Assembly (NCBI GenBank): GCA_040285745.1
Contig: JAUFOR010000005.1
Span: 434,001 to 498,000, forward strand
Reading direction: 5' to 3'
Length of the DNA stretch: 64,000 nt
Source: Barthelona sp. PCE
Lineage: Eukaryota; Metamonada: BaSk clade
Shown: positions 28,477 to 36,800 of the stretch, piece after piece
How the letters are laid out: each line of letters starts with the position of its first letter
How positions within the stretch are numbered: position 1 is the stretch's first letter
Translations under genes and position numbers: made by a program
The notes under the pieces: model-generated
Told to the model about the DNA's origin: nothing
The model's database searches: none
Seen by the model: the letters and a program-made list of their open reading frames with translations, nothing else

Positions 28477-29427
28477 ATGAGCATTGAGGGCGATGACTAC
28501 TCATCTGCGCCGCCAGATACACCTCACTTACGATCCACAGAGAATTGGCAGAATATTTTTGAAAATTGGGGACAATGGTCAACAGCTGCTGGTAAAAGAA
28601 AGATTATGGAGATGTTGTGTACCAACAGAGGAATTCCAAGCGGGGTCAGAGGCCGCTACTGGTTTATGGCATCCGGAGCGCACGAATTGATGCGCAGAAC
28701 ACCAAATGCAGAAGGACTTTTCGACAAACTGGCGGTTATGCCCCCAACAGAGCACGAGCGAGTGATCAGGGCAGATATTGATCGAACATTTGCTCATCAT
28801 CCAATATTTTCTAACAGTCCGTATCTTCAAGATAGCTTGTATCAATTACTTAACGCATACTGTCACATGGATGACACGATGGGATACACACAGTCAATGA
28901 GTTTTGTAGGAGCTATGCTTTTATTGCACTTGCCGTTAGAACCAGCGTTTTGGACTTTTGCAACATTGTGTCGTCGTCACATGGATTCTTTGTATAAAGA
29001 AGAATTTCAACAAGTTATTCGTGACTCAGCTATATTTAGAATTCTTGCTAAAAAACATTATCGTCGAATTGAACGTTCAATGACTGATTTAAATTTGCAT
29101 CCAACTTTATTAGTTATACGTTGGTTTTTTCCAATTTTTTTAACAACCATTCCCTGGCAGCATTCTTTAAGATTATGGGATATATTTGTCTTAGATGGAA
29201 TGATTACATTGCATAAATGCGGTTTACTATTACTAAAATATTTAAAACCTCGACTTCGAATAATAAGAACTGTTAGCGATATTGCAGTGTTACAACAACC
29301 ACCAAAGGATATATTTCCAGAACCTCATGTCTTTGCTGCTCATTTAATCAGCGATTTCATTACTTGGAAAGACATAATGGATGCCGAACGTGAAGTTGTT
29401 AGTAATCCTGATAAATATACATTGTAA
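28477..29427 (+). CDS. TBC-domain Rab GTPase-activating protein
   Basis: 316 residues, essentially one TBC domain (about 50-270). The dual-finger residues are present: Arg103 in IRADIDRTF (IxxDxxR motif) and Gln139 in YTQSMSF (YxQ motif, where the usual Gly is Ser). GIPSGVRGRYW matches the opening of the domain, and WDIFVLDG its end. It should accelerate GTP hydrolysis by a Rab in membrane traffic; the Rab cannot be told. The ATG is 71 bases from the divergent EFCAB10-like start, and the stop is six bases from the convergent exchanger gene. Confidence 0.88.
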   Translation: MSIEGDDYSSAPPDTPHLRSTENWQNIFENWGQWSTAAGKRKIMEMLCTNRGIPSGVRGRYWFMASGAHELMRRTPNAEGLFDKLAVMPPTEHERVIRADIDRTFAHHPIFSNSPYLQDSLYQLLNAYCHMDDTMGYTQSMSFVGAMLLLHLPLEPAFWTFATLCRRHMDSLYKEEFQQVIRDSAIFRILAKKHYRRIERSMTDLNLHPTLLVIRWFFPIFLTTIPWQHSLRLWDIFVLDGMITLHKCGLLLLKYLKPRLRIIRTVSDIAVLQQPPKDIFPEPHVFAAHLISDFITWKDIMDAEREVVSNPDKYTL

Positions 29428-29433
29428 ATTAAC

Positions 29434-31656
29434 TTACTCTTTGTGATTTTCAGGTGGAGGTGTAGGAGCTTCTATTTCAATTTCAATTTCTATCTCATCA
29501 AGATTACTCAAAACTCTATCAAGTTCTTTATCGCGACAAGGTGCTTTGGGTGGACGGTTGAAACGTTTTGCAAGATGATTATGAGATTTAACCATCTGTG
29601 TATGATGGAAGTCACCATGTAGCTGTCCCAATTGCATATTACGAGATACTCTGCAAGATTTGATACCATCCTTACTTACAATGTGACGGAGAGGGATGGA
29701 ACGTGATTTGTTGCCTTTACGGAGTTGAATTTGGGCCAGTCCCTCGTAACCCTGCACATGCGGATCAGTGATGGTAATTTTACGGTGCGCTGCCTTTTCG
29801 AAATCCATCATATGTTCGTGGATTGCAGGCGTTGATTCCACGCGGAGCAAGCGGTCATGCTTCTCCTCATCCTCACAGAACACCATATCGTTACCTGTGA
29901 GTGGGTCCGTGATATGAATCTCAGCACAATCAAGGTCCAAACTAGTAACGATATCGTCATCCTCCGGGATAATGAGCTGGATGGAATGGTTCTCCTCATC
30001 AATGATGAATTCACGGTGAGATTCAGGTGTTGATTCGGTCTCGGTTGCAAATTGTGATGGACTTACTGAACGACGTTGTTTTAAATCATCAATACAACGT
30101 TCGACGCGGAGTTTGAACTGGTCATCACTAGCCTTACATTCACCGATTGTGTTTTTGTACATTTCACAGACCTTATCCTCGAGATAACTGTCTAGGGCTT
30201 CTTCCAATATCTTATCTTCATTGGTAACATCATTGACGCAAAGGTAACGACTGACAAAGCCCTTTTCAAAGCGTTCATAGAGGTTGCCGAAGAAACCCTT
30301 CTTCTCACCGACAATGGATGAAGCAAAGTTGGTTGCGAATGGAATAACTTTACCAAGAACGCGGGATGATATACCCTGCTTTGTGTCTTCCTTGATCTTA
30401 AGCCAGTTAAGAATGGGTTTGATGGTTGCACCGTTGAAGAAAACAGTGAATAGAACAATAAAAAGTGTACAAGAAACAAATTCTTCCTTATTGTTGAAAT
30501 TATGGGGTAGAGAAAACGCCAACGAGAAGGCAATGGCACCACGGAGGGCGCCCCAGATCAGAATGAACTGATTGCGCGGTGAAATCTTCACGGATCGGCG
30601 TAAGTTAACAAGAGCAGTAAGTGAAGTAACAACTACAGCTCGAACCAACATGATAATAACAACAACACTTAAGTTCAGTCCCCAGTTCCATGTTAAATCC
30701 TTTTCTGAAATAAGGGAAAGGCCGAGCATGATAAAGACAATTGTCTCTGTTGCTCCGGCAATCCACCTATATGAGAATTGTGTAGCGATATGTGAATGAT
30801 GGGTGATGTTGTGTTCTGCGTATTTTGAAGCTGCAATAGCATAAAACATAATAGCCATAATGCCACTGGTGTGGAAATATTCAGCAACAATGTAAGCGAG
30901 CATACCGCATCCCATAATCATAAGGGGTTCTACGGTCTCTAGAGCCTTTGTAAACTTTGTTATGAGCGTACATAAGAGAGCTAAGACAACACCAATTATT
31001 AAACCACCAATAGAAACGATGAAAAATTCTAAAATACTCAGGGAACCAGTTTTTAAATTTAGTGAGGTATCAGGGTCAACAGCAAATGATTCAAAGAGAG
31101 AATAAAGAACAATGGCAACTGCATCGTTGAGAATGCTCTCACCCTCAAGGATGATAGCAAGATTATGGTCTGTGTGAGCTTCTTCAAAGACTGCTAGAAC
31201 TGCAACAGGATCAACAGCATTGATGAGAGATCCAAAGGTGAGGGCTTCGAAGTAGTCGATCTGGAGGGAGATCCAGCCTAGCTTCGAAACAGCAACCAAA
31301 AGAAGTCCAGTGAAGATTGTGGAGAGAAACGTTCCTACAACTGCATAAGAGAGGATGGTACCTATGTTCTTGAAGAATAGATTCCTGTGGATGTTGTATC
31401 CAGCCGCAAAAATGATTGGAGGAAGGAGAATTACGAAAAAAGCCTCAACTTCAAATCTAAATACGGTTTCTTTCAGATCCGCACCAATGACCCAAAGAGC
31501 TCCACCAAGTGCTATACCTGAAAGAATTAAAACAGCGCTTTCGGGAGCAAATCGAATATGCTTTATGTGCCAAACAACTCTAAACAGTTGGCTGAGAATG
31601 AGAAGCACAAGGACGAGTATGATGTCAAGCAATAGCGTTGATGAAACGGCTGACAT
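29434..31656 (-). CDS. Na+/H+ exchanger (CPA1/NHE family)
   Basis: 740 residues from ATG at 31656; the frame reaches 31692 only with a TTG, and an initiator-like TCACA lies just upstream of the ATG. About twelve membrane segments fill residues 8-430. Family motifs include FFVILLPPIIFAAGY (amiloride-region FFLLPPI type), DPVAVLAVFEE, and GESILNDAVAIVLY with Asp178, the ion-binding ND pair. A long acidic cytosolic tail (about 450-740) follows and ends in a Glu/Ile run. It should exchange Na+ for H+ at the plasma membrane or an endosome and control pH. Confidence 0.92.
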   Translation of the reverse strand: MSAVSSTLLLDIILVLVLLILSQLFRVVWHIKHIRFAPESAVLILSGIALGGALWVIGADLKETVFRFEVEAFFVILLPPIIFAAGYNIHRNLFFKNIGTILSYAVVGTFLSTIFTGLLLVAVSKLGWISLQIDYFEALTFGSLINAVDPVAVLAVFEEAHTDHNLAIILEGESILNDAVAIVLYSLFESFAVDPDTSLNLKTGSLSILEFFIVSIGGLIIGVVLALLCTLITKFTKALETVEPLMIMGCGMLAYIVAEYFHTSGIMAIMFYAIAASKYAEHNITHHSHIATQFSYRWIAGATETIVFIMLGLSLISEKDLTWNWGLNLSVVVIIMLVRAVVVTSLTALVNLRRSVKISPRNQFILIWGALRGAIAFSLAFSLPHNFNNKEEFVSCTLFIVLFTVFFNGATIKPILNWLKIKEDTKQGISSRVLGKVIPFATNFASSIVGEKKGFFGNLYERFEKGFVSRYLCVNDVTNEDKILEEALDSYLEDKVCEMYKNTIGECKASDDQFKLRVERCIDDLKQRRSVSPSQFATETESTPESHREFIIDEENHSIQLIIPEDDDIVTSLDLDCAEIHITDPLTGNDMVFCEDEEKHDRLLRVESTPAIHEHMMDFEKAAHRKITITDPHVQGYEGLAQIQLRKGNKSRSIPLRHIVSKDGIKSCRVSRNMQLGQLHGDFHHTQMVKSHNHLAKRFNRPPKAPCRDKELDRVLSNLDEIEIEIEIEAPTPPPENHKE

Positions 31657-31657
31657 C

Positions 31658-31662
31658 TGTGA
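31658..31662 (-). promoter_or_regulatory. Initiator-like TCACA
   Basis: TCACA one base before the exchanger ATG at 31656. It would give a very short leader, as known in trichomonads, and supports this ATG over the upstream TTG. Confidence 0.4.
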
Positions 31663-31726
31663 TAGAAGAAAGAAAACGAAAATAATTTTCAAATAAGCCT
31701 ATCAATATATTTATTCCATAAATGTG

Positions 31727-32815
31727 TTAGTCAACATCACTAAACTCATCCTCTTCTGCAGCAATTGACTCATCAAGCAACTTATTAACCAGGGCTTCCT
31801 CTTTTTTCTCTACTTTAAGTTGAGTTAAATCAATAACAACATCATCATTCACCTCTTCAAGTTCAGGTAATTTTTCATCTTCAACTTCAACTTCTTCAAC
31901 ACCTATTTCAGTTTTTTCACGACGATAACCTTCAATTCTAGCTTCTAAAATTATCCTTTCACGCTTATCCTCCTCAGTTTCTTCATCAGAATCAAAAGTT
32001 AAATCGACTTTTTGATTGATAGCCTCATTTCTCATTTGTCTAAACGCATTCAACTGATTCAAGTGTTCATTTCTCTTTTCTTCTTTGATTTTCTTACGTT
32101 CTACTCTCTCTTCTGTTAACCCTCCACGTTTCCAAGCATCTGTAGTACGTCGTTCATCTTCAAAAACTGGTCGTTCATCAAGATAAGTCAGTGTTGGAAT
32201 GGAACTAACTATCGTCTTTCTGTAGTTCTTAATCTTACCAGTGCAGCCGTTTCCCTTCAGATACAAAACCTTCAGATTGGGCAATTGTTTTAAAATATTC
32301 AAAATTTCAGGATCATCGATTTGGTTACTGGATAGATCCAATACTTCAAGGGTGGGGCACTCTAGAAGACCACGCAGGTTCTCCACATCACTGATGGCGT
32401 TATTACTCGCTTGTAATGAAGTTAATGGTACATTTTTCAGGTTAGTGATTGATTCTAGCTGATTATCTGACAGGTTTAACTGCTGCAGCTGTGTTAGCTC
32501 ATCCAACCCGTCAATCTCAAAGATACAATTGTTTTGCAAGAACAAGCACTTAAGTTCCTTCAACGCATCAAGGTTCTTCATCTCTGTAATTGCGTTGCCC
32601 TGTAGATACAATGATTTAAGCCCAGTATATTCATCGAGATTATCAATAGTATCAAAAGATAAATATTGTAAGTACAAAATGGTGTTTAAACGTGGAGTTG
32701 AATACAAATCGTTGTCTCTACAGCACTTGACTAAAGCTTCCTTGGTCATAGGTGCCATTTTAAATGTGTGTTTTGAGAAATGGAACAAATTTTTTTTAGC
32801 AAGATTTTTAACCAT
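31727..32815 (-). CDS. DNAAF1: Dynein axonemal assembly factor 1 (LRRC50/ODA7)
   Basis: 362 residues. MTKEALVKCCRDNDLYSTP and TILYLQYLSFD match the MTKEALRKLCKQ and LYLHFKGFD opening of DNAAF1. Six SDS22-type leucine-rich repeats follow, with DPEILNILKQLPNLKVL, then the cap IKNYRKTIV, LTYLDERPVF and AWKRGG segments that define the family, and a charged acidic tail. The protein acts in the cytoplasm to pre-assemble outer and inner dynein arms, so the organism has motile flagella. Met20 (32758, MAPMTKEAL) fits the family start better than Met1; the first 19 residues are basic and may be untranslated. Confidence 0.92.
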   Translation of the reverse strand: MVKNLAKKNLFHFSKHTFKMAPMTKEALVKCCRDNDLYSTPRLNTILYLQYLSFDTIDNLDEYTGLKSLYLQGNAITEMKNLDALKELKCLFLQNNCIFEIDGLDELTQLQQLNLSDNQLESITNLKNVPLTSLQASNNAISDVENLRGLLECPTLEVLDLSSNQIDDPEILNILKQLPNLKVLYLKGNGCTGKIKNYRKTIVSSIPTLTYLDERPVFEDERRTTDAWKRGGLTEERVERKKIKEEKRNEHLNQLNAFRQMRNEAINQKVDLTFDSDEETEEDKRERIILEARIEGYRREKTEIGVEEVEVEDEKLPELEEVNDDVVIDLTQLKVEKKEEALVNKLLDESIAAEEDEFSDVD

Positions 32816-32957
32816 TATTTTGATAAAATAATGTTGTTAGTGTGTGCCAAACGTATTTTTATCCTGTCAAAATGTACAAAAATGCACAGATATGAGCTGT
32901 TGTTGTATTTAGCCCTAATCTACACTTTTAACCCTTTTGACCTTTTGGTCGAGTGAG

Positions 32958-33719
32958 ATGTGCAAACTCACCGATCCTGCGCACGACAGTGTCTTACTTT
33001 TTCTCTTTTTTGTCATTATTGCAAATTTTTATTGTGCGGATTGTCTTATTTGTACTTATAAGTCTTGCACAACTGTGGATTACCTTGAAAAACACAATAT
33101 ACCTTTTGTTGCAAGTCAAAATAAGTACTGTTACTCCAGCCTGTCAGAACCTGCTTTTAAAATTTTGCAGAATAGTGGTTGTACTATTGAATTTGACAGG
33201 GAATCAACTCCCACGAACGATGAAGATTCTGTAACAAATGATTCAACGGAAAAAATAGTATTTATAATAGTAATATGTACAATATTATTTTTTCTTTTAT
33301 TGATTTGTATATTTGTTTGTATTCCAGAGTCAAAAAAAGAAAAATCAGACACATCTGCAAACTATGCTAGTGGATTAGATAGTGATAATGATGAAATACA
33401 ATCATCATCATATGTGCCGTTTTGTTGTTCACGTTTGTTTTCAGAATTTGGTAGATTATTCCGATCAAACTCAAACAATAGACTTAATGATGCAAGAATT
33501 CCGAGACCAAAATCCAGAAATCCTAGAAATTATTCTGTTTATCATCAAGATGATTTGAAAATTTCTACTGTACCAATGCAATTTAATAGTGCACCTAATA
33601 GTGCACGTAACTCTCCTGTTCACTTCTTTAGACCGAATGATGATGGCAGAGTCTGTACACCCGTTAGGCCTGTAAGTATTGATAACGAACGTGTACTGAC
33701 AGAGTATTGTTACAATTGA
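32958..33719 (+). CDS. Small type I membrane protein, unknown
   Basis: 253 residues from ATG at 32958; the open frame begins seven codons earlier at a TTG. A hydrophobic signal (about 12-28, VLLFLFFVIIANFYC), a short Cys-rich outer domain of about 65 residues (six or more Cys), one membrane span (about 102-126, VFIIVICTILFFLLLICIF) and a 120-residue cytosolic tail with Ser, Asn, Arg and Pro. The tail could be a phosphorylated signalling tail (inference). No family recognised. Confidence 0.68.
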   Translation: MCKLTDPAHDSVLLFLFFVIIANFYCADCLICTYKSCTTVDYLEKHNIPFVASQNKYCYSSLSEPAFKILQNSGCTIEFDRESTPTNDEDSVTNDSTEKIVFIIVICTILFFLLLICIFVCIPESKKEKSDTSANYASGLDSDNDEIQSSSYVPFCCSRLFSEFGRLFRSNSNNRLNDARIPRPKSRNPRNYSVYHQDDLKISTVPMQFNSAPNSARNSPVHFFRPNDDGRVCTPVRPVSIDNERVLTEYCYN

Positions 33720-33855
33720 TCAATTATCATGTAGACAAATATATCTTTAAATTTTTTAACATCTCCACAGGGGGTGTGTCAGGTCAGCATTCCATTGCTT
33801 TCACTTTTGTTTATGATCATGTAAATTGAACCCGTTTTTTTTTCTAAACAGGCAT

Positions 33856-33860
33856 TCATT
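33856..33860 (+). promoter_or_regulatory. Initiator-like TCATT
   Basis: TCATT 11 bases before the ATG at 33871; supports that ATG over the TTG at 33826. Confidence 0.35.
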
Positions 33861-33870
33861 TTTTTGCACT

Positions 33871-36800
33871 ATGGAAATCAACGCGCTGGGAGTTCCCGTG
33901 CCTAACGCCCTCCCATACCATGTGTCACATAGTGTAGCGCATCATCCTTCAAAAAGTCTATTAATCTCGACAGTGGGCTCATTTTTGACGTTTTGGGACT
34001 ACAAAAAGCTGCAAATAGCGAGCTTCTCTCTTGATGGTATTAAAGTTTCATCAATTGCATTAAACCCTAATGGTACACATATCGCAATTGTTGGAGTTTC
34101 AAAGTTATGCCCTGTTGTTCTCATAGGACGGCTCAACAGACTGGACGCCCTCAGGGAGTATAATATTTCATCGATGGGACCATGTAGTTTTAGTCCTTCT
34201 GGTGATACTGTTTATATTTGTTCCAGTGAATGTTCAATTATTGAAGAAATTAACGTGTTTTCAAGCTCATCAACCGCAACAAGCACATATCACCTTACGT
34301 TTAATATAGATTCTCTTATTAGATTTGTTTGTCACACAAATAGTTTTCTTTTTCTTTTTTCAGATCGTTTAGTTTTAACAAATAGATACGGAGAGGAACA
34401 AATAACCTATAACAGTGAGAACAATACCGTTTTGAAGGACGTTTTACTGTTATTTGATGGTTATGTAGTTTTGACATCGAAAGAGTTATTATTTCTTTCT
34501 TGTGATCTTGCAGTTCTTTTTTCATTTCAATGCAAGCGTATAAACGAGTACACAGCCATTGAGTGGCGTGGAAACGAGCTTTTAGTTGGATGTTCTGATG
34601 GCAGTCTGTTTGGTTTTGACGTTAGTACTTTGAAACCAACGTGGGAGATTGATCCACCAGCAGCACTTAACGCATTTTCACTGGCAGACGAGCTTCAGAT
34701 GCAGCCACTGTCAAAGATCATGTGTCATAGTGATAATGTCGTGGCTTGTTTACATGATGGGTTTATCGCTGTATCAGATACGTTCCGTAAGGAGATTATA
34801 GCAGCTGCTTTCGGCCCGTCAGTCAACCCAAAGGCGTGTATATCTATGGATTCGCTCATTGTTACAACGAAAAATGCTTTGTTGTTGTACAAGAGTGTGA
34901 GTATGAGACCAACTATCATTCCAATCAGTAACATGTCAGAGATGTGTTGTATTGATGCATCCACACGTATTGTTGCTTGTGACACCACAGGAAACATATA
35001 TTGCGTTAGTCTTGATGGAAGCAGTCACCGTGTGGCCAATCTGCAGATGCGCCATGTCGGGCAACCTACTATAGTTAAAGCATCACGTCGTTATATATAT
35101 GTGGTGACGACCGCATCTGATTTGCACATCATAGATATTATGGCAGGTTTCAAACACGTAGCAGTTCTCGCAGTCGATCGTGACTTAGTTGATATTCTAT
35201 GTGTTGACCAATATGTGTATAATACTAGATCTTCGAGCAGAGACACGCTGTTGTTGCTGTACAAGAGACAGATGTGTGTGTATAGAGTGGATTCATCGAA
35301 TGAGATTATACCAGTCAGTTCATATGATTTGGATTTTGTAGCTAAGTATATTACACTTCATCCTGGACTTCCTCTTTGTATTATTGGAGGAACAAACTGT
35401 GCCCTCCTCATTGACTTTAATATTGGAAATAAGTATATTAAACCATTCAAAAAGCAACTGCTCAATATTTCTATTGATGGATTAGGTTTGTATTTTTGTG
35501 CAGTATTTCGTGACTGCGTTGAGATATACGAGCTTTTCAGTGGTAAATGTGTTCAAGTATTTGACTATAGCAAAGAATCATGCACTTTTTACTTTTTCTG
35601 GAATGAAAATTCGTTGTTGTTGTTACAGATTCTTTCTGGAGGGATTATAACTTATCGTTTGTCACATACGGTCGAAAAGGCAATTAAAAAAGCTCAAGAA
35701 GAAATGATCAAGAATCCAACACTGTTGAGAACGTTGCCCATTTGTTGGCAGGTTGCTACACATGCTATTACCCAAAGTATAGCAGAACCTGTTGAATCTG
35801 AGTTAAGTTTGACCGCATCAGTACACAAATTTTTGTTGAATGCAGTGAGTATTATTGAAGAGGTTGGTCTTAATGTGGATGATCATCACATAATTAGATT
35901 AATCAGCTACATTGAAGATCTTGATTTAGGCATGCATGAAAAGGAAGATCTTCTTAGAAGGACACTTTCTGATGCAATGGCGCTTGATTCTCCCCCAGAA
36001 AATTACCTTAAACTTGGACAGTTGGAGCTTGTTGATAAGATTAATCCGGTTAGTGTTGCCAGTGCAATGTTGGAGCATAATACAGACGTCGATGACGTAA
36101 AGAAGAAGGTTAATGATGTAATTGGAACATGTCAAACTACCGATGATACGATCATGGAGCTTATGAAATTAATGGAGAGACCCACCTTGGTTGAGCGTAT
36201 TCGTGCAGATCCCAGTGGACTGATAAGTGCTTTACCATCCTCTTTCAGTCGTAAAGAATACGGTGTTGACGATGTATTGAAGATGGTCCCTTCAGAGCTT
36301 AAACTCTTGTTGAATGATAATGAGCTTTTGGATTTTGTGGAAGACTGTATGGATGTTTATAATAAGGATGTGAATGGCAGAAAGATGGAGGATATTGTTA
36401 GTGCTGCGGCCAGTGAACTATTAGACGGTGTCCTGGAACCTAATGTTGTCGGGAATATTTCAGAACTTGATGATTTGCCGGATGATGTGAAGGTTGAAAT
36501 AGAGGAATTTGGAAATGGTCCAGAAGAATTTTCTGAAGGTATTCTTTTAGGTCTTGCTGCAGACAGTTATCAGCATTTATTCTCACAAGATAAAGTCACA
36601 GAAGAGGAGATGAAACTTCCCATGAATATGCTTGATCTCGCATCAGAGTTATACGATAAGGGATTCAGTATGGACAAACTTGGTTGTGCACTGGGTGCTT
36701 TTTGTGCAAGTGGTTTAGAAAACACTGATGATGAAAAAGTGAGAAATTCCCTAATCAAGGCACTCAGCACTTTCGACGGTGAATTGACTCCAGAAAACTT

